A stretch of 64,000 bases of DNA from Bradyrhizobium sp. WSM1417 (GCF_000515415.1 NZ_KI911783.1:536501-600500), one strand, 5' to 3'. Positions 26,853 through 37,466 are shown, counted from the stretch's first letter. Program-made: numbers and translations. Notes: generated from the sequence alone by a model not told the origin.

Positions 26853-28829
26853 CTACCCCGCCCCAATCTCGGCCACGATCCGGCCGGTCGTCACCTGCTC
26901 GCCCTCGGCGACGTCGATCGCGACGACGACGCCGTCGATGCCGGCCTTGTGGACGTGCTCCATCTTCATCGCCTCCAGCGTCATCACCGGCTGACCGGCG
27001 GTGACGCGGTCGCCCGGCTGGACCAGGACGGCAACGACGCGGCCGTTCATGGCGGCACGAACCTTGCCGTCGCCGCCGTTGCTTGCGGCGGCCTTCGGCG
27101 CGGCGAGTGTGAGATCGGTCGCCGCGAGCGGGATGCCGCGGCGCTGGAGGTGGAGCCGGTCGCCATCGCGCAGGAATTTGGCGCTGTCCATCACGCCGTC
27201 ATGGCGGAAGCGGATCACATCGAAATCGAGCTGGTCGATCCCGAATTTGTCTTGCCGGCCGCCGCTCGCGACGGTGTAGCTGCCATCGCGCTCCCGCGTG
27301 ACTTCGAGCTCATACGCGTGGCCCGCGACCTCGATTTTCGCCGGCAGCGGGAACGTTGCCGCGAGGCTCCGTCCGCGGCGCCACGAAGGTGCCTGCGGGT
27401 TCGTGACGTAGAGCAACAGGCCGGCCAAAGCGATATCGAATGCAGCGTCCGCGCGCGCCGCCAGCAACTCGTCGCGATGCGCACCAATGAACGCCGTCGT
27501 CGCTTCACCCTTGGCAAAACCAGGATGACGCAGGCACGACAGCAGGAACGCCTGGTTGGTGGTCACGCCGAAAGCGGTGAGCTGTTCCAGGCCGACGATC
27601 AGCCGCCCCCTCGCCTCCTCGCGGGTCGCGCCATGGCCGATCACCTTGGCGATCATGGAATCGTAGAACGGCGGAATCTCGGAGCCCGATTGCAGCGCAT
27701 GCTCGGCGCGGATGCCATCCGGCACCTGCCAGCGCGCCATGCGCCCGGACTGCGGCATGAAATCCTGCGCGGCGTCCTCCGAGCACAGCCGCACCTCGAT
27801 GGCGTGGCCGGTGAAGCGAATGTCCTGCTGCTTCACCGGCAATGGCTCGCCGCGCGCGACGCGCAGCTGCAATTCGACGAGATCAAGCCCGGTGATCGCC
27901 TCGGTCACGGGATGCTCGACCTGGAGGCGCGTGTTCATCTCCATGAAGTAGAATTCGCCGCTCGCATCGAGCAGAAATTCGAGCGTGCCGGCGCCCTCGT
28001 AGCGCAGCGCCTTCACCGCGGCGACCGCGACCTCGCCCATCTTCGCGCGCAGTTCCGGCGTCACAGCGGGCGACGGTGCCTCCTCGATCAGCTTCTGGTG
28101 GCGCCGCTGCACCGAGCAATCGCGCTCGCCGAGATGGATGGCGTTGCCATGGCTGTCGCCGAACACCTGAATTTCAATGTGACGGGGATTCTGGATGGCG
28201 CGTTCGAGGATCACCGTCGGATCGCCAAACGCCGCCTTCGCCTCGGACCGCGCGCTACGCAGCGCATCAGGAAACGACGCCGCGTCCGTCACGAGCCGCA
28301 TGCCGCGTCCGCCGCCGCCGGCGACCGCCTTGATCATCACGGGAAAGCCGATCTCTCTCGCCTCCGCGAGCATGACCTCATCGCCCTGATCGGCGCCCTG
28401 ATAGCCGGGCACGACGGGCACGCCGGCCTTTTTCATGATCTCCTTGGCACCGGCCTTGTTGCCCATCGACTCGATCGCCTGGGGCGACGGGCCGATGAAG
28501 ACGAGGCCGGCATCCTTGCAGGCCTGTGCAAACTCCTCGTTCTCGGCGAGGAAGCCGTAGCCGGGATGAACGGCATCCGCGCCGCTGGCCTTTGCGGCTG
28601 CAACGATCGCGGGAATGTTGAGGTAGGATTGCGCCGGCAGCGGCTCGCCGATGCGCACGGCCTGGTCGGCGTGTTGCACATGAAGCGCGTCGCGATCCGC
28701 ATCCGAATAGACCGCGACGACGCCGAGGCCGAGCTTCCGCGCACTGCGCATCACGCGCAGCGCGATCTCGCCGCGATTGGCGATCAGGAGCTTGAAGAAC
28801 GGCCGGTGCTGCGTTGAACCGTTCCTCAT
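26853..28829 (-). CDS. Acyl-CoA carboxylase biotin carboxylase/BCCP subunit (alpha)
   Basis: The 658-aa protein has a biotin carboxylase domain (about 10-455: FKLLIANRGEIALRVMRSA, VHPGYGFLAENEEFA, KAVAGGGGRGMR, MNTRLQVEHPVTE) and a C-terminal biotinyl domain with EAMKMEH (K622 is the biotin site). It carboxylates biotin with bicarbonate and ATP and passes CO2 to the beta subunit. The layout fits propionyl-, methylcrotonyl- and geranyl-CoA carboxylases, which cannot be told apart from this subunit. ATG 28829 overlaps the beta-subunit stop by four bases. Confidence 0.9.
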   Translation of the reverse strand: MRNGSTQHRPFFKLLIANRGEIALRVMRSARKLGLGVVAVYSDADRDALHVQHADQAVRIGEPLPAQSYLNIPAIVAAAKASGADAVHPGYGFLAENEEFAQACKDAGLVFIGPSPQAIESMGNKAGAKEIMKKAGVPVVPGYQGADQGDEVMLAEAREIGFPVMIKAVAGGGGRGMRLVTDAASFPDALRSARSEAKAAFGDPTVILERAIQNPRHIEIQVFGDSHGNAIHLGERDCSVQRRHQKLIEEAPSPAVTPELRAKMGEVAVAAVKALRYEGAGTLEFLLDASGEFYFMEMNTRLQVEHPVTEAITGLDLVELQLRVARGEPLPVKQQDIRFTGHAIEVRLCSEDAAQDFMPQSGRMARWQVPDGIRAEHALQSGSEIPPFYDSMIAKVIGHGATREEARGRLIVGLEQLTAFGVTTNQAFLLSCLRHPGFAKGEATTAFIGAHRDELLAARADAAFDIALAGLLLYVTNPQAPSWRRGRSLAATFPLPAKIEVAGHAYELEVTRERDGSYTVASGGRQDKFGIDQLDFDVIRFRHDGVMDSAKFLRDGDRLHLQRRGIPLAATDLTLAAPKAAASNGGDGKVRAAMNGRVVAVLVQPGDRVTAGQPVMTLEAMKMEHVHKAGIDGVVVAIDVAEGEQVTTGRIVAEIGAG

Positions 28830-30442
28830 GGGCGAGCCACCGAAAACTGCATGCGCTGGGGCGTGCGCGCATCGCCCTCGCGGCAAATCGCGAGCACTTC
28901 CGACAGCAGCGCGCGGGTGTCGCGCGGATCGATCACGCCGTCGTCGAGCACGCGCGCGCTGGTCGAGAACACGTCCATCTGGCCGTCGAACACGCCGACG
29001 ATCTGCGCCTTCATGGCATCGAGCTTTTCCTTTTCGACCGACTTGCCGCGGCGCGCGGCTGCGGATTCGGTGACGATCGCCATGGTCTCGGCGGCCTGCT
29101 CACCGCCCATCACGGCAGTCTTGGCGTTGGGCCAGGAGAAGCAGAAGCGCGGATGGAAGCCGCGCCCGCACATGCCGTAATTGCCGGCGCCGAACGAGGC
29201 GCCGCAATAGATGGTGATCTGCGGCACATTCGCCGACGTCACCGCCTGGATCATCTTGGAGCCATGCTTGATCATGCCGGCTTCTTCGTAAGCTTTGCCG
29301 ACCATGTAGCCGGTGGTGTTGTTCAGATACAGCAATGGCGTACGGGTCTGGCAGCACGCCTGGATGAAATGCGTCGCCTTGTTGGCACCGGCCGGATCGA
29401 GCGGACCGTTGTTGGTGATGATGCCAATGGCCTGGCCCTCGATGCGGGCATGGCCGCAGACGGTGGCCGGGCCGTAGTTCGGCGCCATCTCGGTGAAGTC
29501 GGAATCGTCGACGATGCGCGCGATGACCTGCTTCATGTCGACGGCGCGCTTGTGGTCCATCGGCATGATGCCGAGCAGCTCGTCCTGGTCGTAGCGTGGC
29601 GGCTTATATTCCGCGCTCGCCCTGCCGGGCCGCTCCCATTCCAGCGCCGCCATGATCTCGCGCGCGATGCGCAGGGCGTCGCGGTCATCCTCGGCGAGGT
29701 AGTCGCCAAGTCCCGACACCTGCGTGTGCATCTCAGCCCCGCCAAGCTCCTCCTCGGTCGCGATCTCGCCGGTGGCGGCTTTCAGCAGCGGCGGGCCCGC
29801 GAGGAAGGCGCGGGTGCGGCCACGGACCATGACGATGTAGTCGGACAGGCCGGTCTGATAGGCGCCGCCGGCGGTCGAGGAGCCATGCGTCACCGTGACG
29901 ACGGGCAGCCCGGCCGCCGAGAGCCGCGCGAGATTGCGGAAGATATTGCCGCCACGGACAAAATCCTCGACGCGATAGCGCAACAGATTGGCACCGGCGC
30001 TTTCGACCAGCTGGACATAGGGCAGCTTGTTTTCCAGCGCGAGCTCCTGCACGCGCAGCGTCTTGTCGAGACCGTAGGGCTGAAGAGCGCCGGCATCGAT
30101 GCCGGAATCGTTGGCGCTGACCATGCAACGGATGCCCGAGACGAAACCGATGCCGGCGATGACGCCGCCGCCGGGCACGCTTTTGTCCGGATCCGATACG
30201 TCGAACATGTAGCCGGCGAGCGTGGACAGCTCGATGAAGGGCGCGCCCGGATCGAGCACCAGCGCGACGCGTTCGCGCGGCAACAGCTGGCCGCGCTTGT
30301 GGAAGCGGTCTTTCGCCGCGGCTGATGCCGCACGCGTACGCTCTTCCAGCGCGCGCATGCGGTCAATCAGGCCAAGCATGCCGTCGCGATTGGCGCGGTA
30401 GACGGCGCTGCCGGGGAAGATGGCGTTTTCGAGAATGGACAT
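28826..30442 (-). CDS. Acyl-CoA carboxylase carboxyltransferase subunit (beta), MCC/geranyl-CoA type
   Basis: The 538-aa protein has both crotonase-like halves of the carboxyltransferase: LLPRERVALVLDPGAPFIEL and the GGGVIAGIGFVSG strand in the N-half, VESAGANLLRYRVEDFVRGG and THGSSTAGGAYQTG oxyanion-hole glycines, then GIITNNGPLDPAGANKATHF and the SFGAGNYGMCGRGFHPRF active-site loop. This loop and overall length fit the methylcrotonyl-/geranyl-CoA carboxylase branch better than propionyl-CoA carboxylase. A geranyl-CoA type is possible since one neighbouring acyl-CoA dehydrogenase is citronellyl-like, but no other Atu gene is present. It is first in a two-gene unit with the alpha subunit. Confidence 0.85.
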   Translation of the reverse strand: MSILENAIFPGSAVYRANRDGMLGLIDRMRALEERTRAASAAAKDRFHKRGQLLPRERVALVLDPGAPFIELSTLAGYMFDVSDPDKSVPGGGVIAGIGFVSGIRCMVSANDSGIDAGALQPYGLDKTLRVQELALENKLPYVQLVESAGANLLRYRVEDFVRGGNIFRNLARLSAAGLPVVTVTHGSSTAGGAYQTGLSDYIVMVRGRTRAFLAGPPLLKAATGEIATEEELGGAEMHTQVSGLGDYLAEDDRDALRIAREIMAALEWERPGRASAEYKPPRYDQDELLGIMPMDHKRAVDMKQVIARIVDDSDFTEMAPNYGPATVCGHARIEGQAIGIITNNGPLDPAGANKATHFIQACCQTRTPLLYLNNTTGYMVGKAYEEAGMIKHGSKMIQAVTSANVPQITIYCGASFGAGNYGMCGRGFHPRFCFSWPNAKTAVMGGEQAAETMAIVTESAAARRGKSVEKEKLDAMKAQIVGVFDGQMDVFSTSARVLDDGVIDPRDTRALLSEVLAICREGDARTPQRMQFSVARP

Positions 30443-30456
30443 GATTATTTCCTACC

Positions 30457-30542
30457 CGTCATTGCGAGGAGCGGAGCGACGAAGCAATCCAGACTGCCTC
30501 AACGGAAAGATTCTGGATTGCTTCGCTTCGCTCGCAATGACG
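30457..30542. repeat. Palindromic element, family 2 (CATTGCGAG type)
   Basis: Arms CGTCATTGCGAGGAGCGGAG (from 30457) and its inverted partner ending CTCGCAATGACG (30542), with GAAGCAATCCAGA/TCTGGATTGCTTC next inside. A half copy lies at 43612. It sits between the BKACE gene and the carboxyltransferase gene within a co-directional block, where it may weaken read-through. Confidence 0.9.
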
Positions 30543-30555
30543 GCTGGGGCTACGT

Positions 30556-31422
30556 TCAGCGATTCGTCCCAAAAATCTTTCGCGCTTCCGCCGGGCTCGC
30601 GATCTCGCGGCCCGCACGGCGGGCGCAGGCGGCGATGGCCTCGATCAGCTGGCCGTTCGACGTCACCTTCTTGCCGTCGGCGAGATAGAAGGCATCTTCG
30701 AGACCGGTGCGCAGATGACCGCCGAGCTCGGCGCAGCGCTGGTGCAGCGGCCAAATTTCTTCGCGGCCGATCGCGGTGACCTGAAATTGCGCTTCGGGAC
30801 GCTTCAGCTTGATCAGGATCGGCAGCAGATCGGGATCCGACGGCATGCCGGAGGCGACGCCCATCACAAAGTTATATTCGAGCGGGCCCTTGTACATGCC
30901 GACCTGACGGTACATGCCGACGCAGCGGACGATACCGACGTCAAAACATTCGAATTCGGGGATGGTACCGACCGCGTTCATGACGTCGAGATAGTCCTTC
31001 ACCTTCTCGACCGCATTGTCGAACATCATCGGCGGCCAGGCCCAGCTGTTGTCGGCCTTCACCTTCAGATAGTTCAGCGAGCCGGCATTGCAGGCGGCGA
31101 TTTCCGGCCTGGTCTCACGGATGCAATCCAGCGCACCGCTGTAGTTCGGCCCGGAGACGCCGGAGGTGTGGTTGATGATCACGCCGGGGCAGGCTTCGCG
31201 GATCGCCTGCTGGATCTCCTTGCTGACGCTGACCTCCCAGGACGGCAGATGCCCCTTGTCCGGCGCCTGCTGACGCAGATGGATGTGCATGATGGACGCG
31301 CCGGCATCGAACGCAGCCTTGGCCTCGCGCGCCATCTGCTCGGGCGTCACAGGCACGTTATGCTGCTTCGGGTCGGTGAGCACGCCGTTCAGCGCGCAGG
31401 TGATGACGGCCTTGTCGCTCAT
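30556..31422 (-). CDS. BKACE (3-keto-5-aminohexanoate cleavage family) enzyme
   Basis: The 288-aa TIM-barrel protein belongs to the beta-keto acid cleavage enzymes, which split a beta-keto acid with acetyl-CoA to give acetoacetate and a new acyl-CoA. Metal ligands are visible as HIHLR (H46, H48), with GLEDAF (E242) near the C-terminus and the family segment NHTSGV. The residue set around the pocket (SWAWPPMMFD, CFDVGIVRC) has no charged pair typical of lysine-fermentation Kce, so another, more hydrophobic substrate is likely. ATG 31422 was chosen; a GTG at 31440 is possible. The neighbouring carboxylase and dehydrogenases suggest a shared pathway. Confidence 0.88.
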   Translation of the reverse strand: MSDKAVITCALNGVLTDPKQHNVPVTPEQMAREAKAAFDAGASIMHIHLRQQAPDKGHLPSWEVSVSKEIQQAIREACPGVIINHTSGVSGPNYSGALDCIRETRPEIAACNAGSLNYLKVKADNSWAWPPMMFDNAVEKVKDYLDVMNAVGTIPEFECFDVGIVRCVGMYRQVGMYKGPLEYNFVMGVASGMPSDPDLLPILIKLKRPEAQFQVTAIGREEIWPLHQRCAELGGHLRTGLEDAFYLADGKKVTSNGQLIEAIAACARRAGREIASPAEARKIFGTNR

Positions 31423-31518
31423 GCCTTGAATGTCTCGCACGTTGATAATTCAACGCTTGCGATCATGTGATGAGCGGCATGCGGCTTCTTGCGCGGAGAA
31501 GCTGGAAACAATGCGATC

Positions 31519-31603
31519 GTGGGGTGGGTTAGCCGAAGGCGTAACCCACCAAGGTCTCCCCGGAGAGAAAGGTGGTGGGTTACGCTTCGCTAACCCACCC
31601 TAC
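31519..31603. repeat. Palindromic element, family 4 (GTGGGTTA type)
   Basis: Arms GTGGGGTGGGTTAGCCGAAG... (31519) and ...GGTGGGTTACGCTTCGCTAA plus CCCACCCTAC (to 31603) are inverted copies. The related element at 47734 has GGCGGGTTA in its arms. It lies just beyond the AraC gene's 3' end, upstream of the BKACE start. Confidence 0.85.
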
Positions 31604-31613
31604 AAGAGCGTTC

Positions 31614-32414
31614 CTAGCTCGCCTCCGCAAGCCTCACCGTCTCGCTGCTGCGATAGATCGCGAGATCCCGCGAGCCAACGAAGATCGCGCGCGGCTTCAA
31701 ACCGTAGAAGCGGCGGATCGAGTGGCTGAAATGGGTGCTGTCGGGATAGCCGATGTCCTGCGCGAGATGGGCCAGATTGAGGTCCTGGTTGGCGAAGTGC
31801 AGCAGATGCCGCGCGCGCTTCCAGGCGCGGAAGGAGCGGAACGAGATGCCGGTCTCTTCCTTGAACAGATGCAGGAAACGCGAAGCGGAAAGTCCGGCGT
31901 CCGCCGCGCAAGTGTCCGCCGTCACGGGCTCACCTGTGAAGCGACCGATACGGGCGACCGCACGCGTTACGCGGGGGTCTAGCACCCGACGCGGCAGCGC
32001 TTCGCCAAAACACATCTCGTCGAATTCGGCGGTGGTGATGTCGCCGTAGCGGCGCTGGCGCAACAGCGTGTAGGCGGCGAGAATCTTGCGGGCATAGACG
32101 GCGCTGTCGGGTCCGGTGAGCCGCTCGGCCAGGACCTCGATCACGCCATCAGGCATGCTCTCCGGCTCCAGCGTGACGCTGATCGCGGTGCGATAGTCGC
32201 TGGCAATGGAATGCCGCTGGTTCGGCAGGGTGACGAACAGCTCGCCAGTGGCGAGGGCATCATCGATCGTCAGATGCAGGCTGCCCTTGACCGCGACATA
32301 GACATGACAGCAGCCGGGGGTCCGCTTGCGGGGGCGGCCGAGCAGGCCGGCATAGAATACCCGCTCCGGCGTGATCAGCATCAAATGGTCGGATTCGCGA
32401 CCGTTATCTTCCAT
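31614..32414 (-). CDS. AraC-family transcriptional regulator
   Basis: The 266-aa protein has an N-terminal cupin-like sensor region (about 10-100) and two helix-turn-helix motifs at the C-terminus: ADAGLSASRFLHLFKEETGI with WKRARHLLHF, then LAHLAQDIGYPDSTHFSHSIRRFYGLKPRAI, which is the AraC signature. It probably controls the surrounding catabolic genes, being co-directional with BKACE and lying between it and the GST/acyl-CoA dehydrogenase unit. The effector is unknown. Confidence 0.88.
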   Translation of the reverse strand: MEDNGRESDHLMLITPERVFYAGLLGRPRKRTPGCCHVYVAVKGSLHLTIDDALATGELFVTLPNQRHSIASDYRTAISVTLEPESMPDGVIEVLAERLTGPDSAVYARKILAAYTLLRQRRYGDITTAEFDEMCFGEALPRRVLDPRVTRAVARIGRFTGEPVTADTCAADAGLSASRFLHLFKEETGISFRSFRAWKRARHLLHFANQDLNLAHLAQDIGYPDSTHFSHSIRRFYGLKPRAIFVGSRDLAIYRSSETVRLAEAS

Positions 32415-32570
32415 TGGGATCCTCCTCGCGCGGCTCTTTGGCCGCTGCGGACGGAGGTCACCTTAGCGGAAATCTGGGCGCTGTCACGGCGGGATAGCGC
32501 TATCATGAAGCGCAAAAGGTCGGCACTTCGGGAGGGATGGCGGGCGACCCGGAACTCCTGGCAACATCGT

Positions 32571-32595
32571 TGTCCTGGCTTTCGCCAGGACGACA
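32571..32595. repeat. Half copy of family 1 palindrome
   Basis: Only the right-hand arm is present: TGTCCTGGCTTTCGCCAGGA and CGACA. The arm is itself a short palindrome and lies directly against the GST stop codon (32597-32599), so it could act as a small terminator hairpin. The rest of the 182-base gap to the AraC start holds no gene. Confidence 0.75.
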
Positions 32596-32596
32596 A

Positions 32597-33252
32597 TTAA
32601 GCCCTCACCCTTGGCGCGACGTTCTGCTCGATGCCGGCCTGTTGCTCCGCAGCAACCGCGCGCTTGAATCCATCGCGCTGCTGCAGGCGAGCCCAATAGG
32701 CTGCGACATTTGGCCCAAAATCCTTGGCAAGCCCGATAGTATCGGCGAGGCGGAGCGCGTAGCCAATCACGATGTCGGCGGCAGTGAAGCGACCGGCGCA
32801 CAAGGCCTCGGTAGTTGCGGTGGCTGCCTCGACGGCGCGCAGCCTCCCTAAGAACCATTTGCCATAGTCGCCGGCGACCTGCGGATTGCGGCGCTCTTCC
32901 GGCTCGAGTTGGGTGTATCGGAGCACCAGCGTCTGCGGGAAGGTTAACGTGGCGTCGCTGAAATACATCCAGTTCAGGAACGCGCCATAGGCGGGATCTT
33001 CCGGCCCGACCATCAGTGGCGTCGGTCCATGCCTGACGCCGAGATAGTGGCAGATGCCGGACGATTCCGTCATCTTGGTCTCGCCATCAACCATGAAGGG
33101 AATCGTGCCGAGCGGATTGATGCCGAGATATTCCTTGGCGAAGACCCGCGGCGGGAACGGCAGCATCTTGAGCTCGTAGGGCAGCCCCATCTCCTCCAGC
33201 ATCCAGAGCGGACGGAACGAGCGCGCGCCGTCGCAGTGATAGAGCGTGATCA

Positions 33253-33253
<1 letters not shown>
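32597..33253 (-). CDS. Glutathione S-transferase family protein
   Basis: The 218-aa protein has an N-terminal thioredoxin-like GSH domain (1-80): ITLYHCDGARSFRPLWMLEE, the cis-proline NPLGTIPFMVDG and the GSH-binding ESSGICHYL, followed by an all-helical domain with the GRFTAADIVIGYAL capping motif. The active-site position holds GARS with a serine/cysteine nearby (C7), typical of beta/theta-like bacterial GSTs. It starts at 33253 inside the stop of the upstream acyl-CoA dehydrogenase (TGATG overlap), so it is translated with it. Confidence 0.9.
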
Positions 33254-34416
<1,163 letters not shown>

Positions 34417-34431
34417 TGCTTCCTCTCGTCG

Positions 34432-35565
34432 TCACAACCCCATCTGCCGCGACGCCAGATCCTTCATGATCTCCTCGGTGCCGCCGCCGATGGCGTTGAC
34501 CTTAACCTCGCGGTAGATGCGCTCGGCCTTGATGCCGCGCATGAAGCCGGCGCCGCCAAAAATCTGCACGGCTTCAGAGGCGCAGAATGCCATGGTCTGG
34601 GTCGCCTGGTTCTTCATCATGCAGATTTCGGCGACCGGGCTTTCGCCCTGCTCCAGCCGCCAGGCCAGCATCTCCAGCATCGCTTGCGATGCGGCGACCT
34701 TCTGCGCCATGTCGACGATCTTGTGGCGGATTACCTGGTGCTGCGCGAGCGGCTTGCCAAAGGTCTTGCGCTCCTTGGCATAGGCAATGGCTTCGTCGAG
34801 GCAGACGCGCGCGAACGCGGTGCAGCCCGCCGCCATGCCCATGCGCTCGCTGTTGAAATTCCGCATGATGATTTTGAAGCCCTGGCCTTCCTCGCCGATC
34901 AGGTTTTCCGCCGGCACGCGGCAATCGTCGAAATGCAGCGTCGCGGTGTCGGAAGCCCACCAACCCATCTTCTTCAGCTTGGTCCGGGACAGGCCAGGCG
35001 TATCCCCCTCGATCAGGAGCAGGCTGACGCCGCCGGCGCCCTCGCCGCCGGTGCGCACCGCAACGGTCAGATAGTCGGCGCGCATACCCGAGGTGATGAA
35101 GGTCTTCTCGCCGCTCACGACGTAGTGATCTCCGTCGCGTCGCGCCTTGGTGCGGAGGCCCGCGACGTCAGAGCCGCCGCCCGGCTCGGTGATCGCGAGC
35201 GCGGAGATCTTCTCACCCGCGAGCACCTGAGGCAGCACGCGCGCCTTGACCTCGGGGCGCGCGGCCCGCGCGACCGGCGGCGAACCGATCGTATGGCTCA
35301 TCAGGCTGGCGCTGACGCCGCCGGCGCCAGCCCGCGCCAGCTCCTGGCTGGCGACGATCTTCATGAACTGGTCGGCGGCGATCCCGCCATATTCCTCGGG
35401 GAAACCGAGCCCCAGGAGCCCGATCTCGGCCGCCTTGCGATAGAGCGCGCGGGGGAATTCGCCGGCCTCGTCCCACTCGTGGGCGAAGGGCGCAATCTCC
35501 TTGTCGACGAAGCGGCGCATCACGTCACGAAAGGCGTCATGCTCGGCGGTATAGAACGGGCTCAT
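34432..35565 (-). CDS. Acyl-CoA dehydrogenase 2 (isovaleryl-CoA-type catalytic glutamate)
   Basis: The 377-aa protein has AITEPGGGSD (124-133) and TFITSG (155-160), and RKTFGKPLAQHQVIRHKIVDMA. At the usual MCAD-type catalytic position it reads GGAGFMRGIKAERIYRE, with no glutamate at the MRG site; instead E240 in FNSERMGMAAG aligns with the helix-G base of isovaleryl-CoA dehydrogenase. A branched-chain substrate is therefore plausible. Two adjacent ATGs (35568, 35565) are possible starts; 35565 has better spacing from GCGAGAG. It is first gene of the unit with dehydrogenase 1 and the GST. Confidence 0.85.
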   Translation of the reverse strand: MSPFYTAEHDAFRDVMRRFVDKEIAPFAHEWDEAGEFPRALYRKAAEIGLLGLGFPEEYGGIAADQFMKIVASQELARAGAGGVSASLMSHTIGSPPVARAARPEVKARVLPQVLAGEKISALAITEPGGGSDVAGLRTKARRDGDHYVVSGEKTFITSGMRADYLTVAVRTGGEGAGGVSLLLIEGDTPGLSRTKLKKMGWWASDTATLHFDDCRVPAENLIGEEGQGFKIIMRNFNSERMGMAAGCTAFARVCLDEAIAYAKERKTFGKPLAQHQVIRHKIVDMAQKVAASQAMLEMLAWRLEQGESPVAEICMMKNQATQTMAFCASEAVQIFGGAGFMRGIKAERIYREVKVNAIGGGTEEIMKDLASRQMGL

Positions 35566-35832
35566 CATCGCACTCTCGCCCTGCTGGCGGATTCGTCTCG
35601 TGCACCATGGCCGGAACTTTGACGGCTCACTTGCGCGGAGTGGCTGACCAAGGCTCCCCTCCGAGCAGGCTCGCTCTAGCAACTCAACGCAAGACGATTT
35701 TCATCGCTCGCGCGCCAACTCCGGATCAAAAAAAGGCGTGGTGCACAAACTCCGGCTGGCCTCAGGGCCATGCCGGGCATGGTGCATGGCAACAGGGACG
35801 CGGGCGGCACCAGACCGCCGAGGGAGGAATTT
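35566..35832. promoter_or_regulatory. Divergent intergenic region with TGCACCATG inverted repeats
   Basis: This 267-base gap separates the dehydrogenase/GST unit from the divergent acyl-CoA synthetase and must hold both promoters. TGCACCATGG occurs near 35599, and its inverse CATGGTGCATGG near 35778, the latter next to a CATGCCGGGCATG palindrome. These could be operators for a shared regulator such as the AraC protein, but I cannot support a specific site. Confidence 0.35.
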
Positions 35833-37383
35833 TTGTCCGTTCGTTACTACGACTGGATCGCCCATTATGGCCGCCGCTCGCCGAACAAGGTTGCGGTGAT
35901 CGACCTCGCGAGCGAGCGCCGCTTCAGCTATGCGCAGCTCGATGCGCGCGTCTCGCGTCTCGCGTCATTTCTGCATCATACGCTGAAAGTCTCGCGCGGC
36001 GAGCGCGTCGCGGTGCTGGCGCTGAACACGACCGATACGCTCGAGGTCCAATTCGCCTGCGGCCGGTTAGGTGCGATCTTCGTGCCGCTGAACACTCGCC
36101 TCACCATTCCCGAGCTCCAGTTCATCACCGGCGATTGCGCGCCGAAGGTGATGATCCACGACAGCGATCTCGCCGAAACGGCGCTTGCGGTAGCAAAGCT
36201 CTGCGGCATTGAGACGAGCCTGCTGCTTGGTCCCGGCGGGACTTATGAGGCCGGCATCGCCGCCGCAAAGCCACTCGAGAAAATCGAGGAGGTCACTCTC
36301 GATGATGTCTCGACCATCATGTACACCTCCGGCACGACGGGTCATCCCAAGGGCGCCACCATCACCCATGGCATGACCTTCTGGAATTGCGTCAATCTCG
36401 GCGGCCCTGCCTGCATCGGGCCGTCCTCGGTGCTGCTCACCGTGCTGCCGCTGTTCCACACCGGCGGTTTGAATTGCTACACCAATCCGGTGCTGCATGC
36501 CGGCGGCACCGTGATGATCATGCGCGCCTTCGATCCCGGCACGGCGCTCGGCCTGATTAACGATCCCGCGCAGGGCATCAATGTGTTCTTCGGCGTGCCC
36601 GCGATCTACCAGTTCATGGCCCAGCATCCGACATTCGCCACGACTGACCTGACCCGGCTGATCGTCGGCGGTGTCGGCGGCGCACCGATGCCGGTGCCGC
36701 TGCTCAAGGTGTGGGAGGCGCGTGGCGTCGCACTCCAGCAGGGCTACGGCATGACCGAGACTTCGCCGGCCGTGCTGGTGCTCGACCGCGAGGATGCGGC
36801 ACGGAAAGCAGGCTCCGCCGGCAAGCCGGTGTTGCACACGGAAGTGCGCATCGTTCGTCCCGATGGCAGCGACGCCGATGTCGGCGAGCTCGGCGAGCTC
36901 TGGGTCAAGGGGCCCAACATCACGCCCGGCTACTGGAACAGGCCGGAGGCGAACAAGACGTCGTTCACCGATGGCTGGCTGCACACGGGCGACGCGACAC
37001 GCGTCGATGAGGAAGGTTTTTATTACATCGTCGACCGCTGGAAGGACATGTACATCTCCGGCGGCGAGAACGTCTATCCGGCCGAGGTCGAGAACGTCCT
37101 GCACCAACTCGACGCCATCGCGGAAGCCGCCGTGATCGGCATTCCCGATCCGCAATGGGGCGAGGTCGGCCTTGCCATCCTCGCAGCCAAGCCCGGCCAG
37201 CGGCTGACCGAGGCAGATGTCTTCGCGCATTGCGCGGCGAATCTCGCGCGCTTCAAATGTCCGCGCCAGGTCCGCTTCGTCGATGCGCTGCCACGCAACG
37301 CCACCGGCAAGATCCACAAGCCGACCTTGCGCAAGGAATTCTCGGTCACTTCCGAGCTCGACAAGAAAGCCGCCAACGCCTGA
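35833..37383 (+). CDS. Acyl-CoA synthetase (AMP-forming)
   Basis: The 516-aa ligase has YTSGTTGHPKGATITHG (P-loop), QQGYGMTETSPAV (A5), GWLHTGDATRVDEEGFYYIVDR (A7/A8 hinge), YISGGENVYPAEVE and the catalytic lysine motif NATGKIHKPTLRKE. It activates a fatty or related acid to its CoA ester. TTG at 35833 was chosen because AGGGAGGAAT lies five bases upstream; an ATG at 35770 is in frame but has no site and would add 21 non-conserved residues. Divergent from two acyl-CoA dehydrogenases, it likely supplies their substrate. Confidence 0.88.
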   Translation: MSVRYYDWIAHYGRRSPNKVAVIDLASERRFSYAQLDARVSRLASFLHHTLKVSRGERVAVLALNTTDTLEVQFACGRLGAIFVPLNTRLTIPELQFITGDCAPKVMIHDSDLAETALAVAKLCGIETSLLLGPGGTYEAGIAAAKPLEKIEEVTLDDVSTIMYTSGTTGHPKGATITHGMTFWNCVNLGGPACIGPSSVLLTVLPLFHTGGLNCYTNPVLHAGGTVMIMRAFDPGTALGLINDPAQGINVFFGVPAIYQFMAQHPTFATTDLTRLIVGGVGGAPMPVPLLKVWEARGVALQQGYGMTETSPAVLVLDREDAARKAGSAGKPVLHTEVRIVRPDGSDADVGELGELWVKGPNITPGYWNRPEANKTSFTDGWLHTGDATRVDEEGFYYIVDRWKDMYISGGENVYPAEVENVLHQLDAIAEAAVIGIPDPQWGEVGLAILAAKPGQRLTEADVFAHCAANLARFKCPRQVRFVDALPRNATGKIHKPTLRKEFSVTSELDKKAANA

Positions 37384-37385
37384 TC

Positions 37386-37417
37386 AAAGCGCCCCTCTCG
37401 CGGGCGCTTTTCTTTTT
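37386..37417 (+). terminator. Rho-independent terminator
   Basis: A perfect nine-base stem AAAGCGCCC/GGGCGCTTT (37386-37394, 37402-37410) with a seven-base loop is followed by TCTTTTTT. It lies two bases after the acyl-CoA synthetase stop and separates it from the LivK-like gene. Confidence 0.9.
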
Positions 37418-37466
37418 TGAAGTGCCAAAGTCAGAAGAAACCCCAAAGAAGCCCCAAGGAATTTTC

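Noticed and set aside
26808..28817. Long plus-strand open frame opposite the biotin carboxylase gene
   Set aside because: No recognisable motif and a composition typical of antisense of a GC-rich gene; the minus-strand gene has complete biotin carboxylase and biotinyl motifs.
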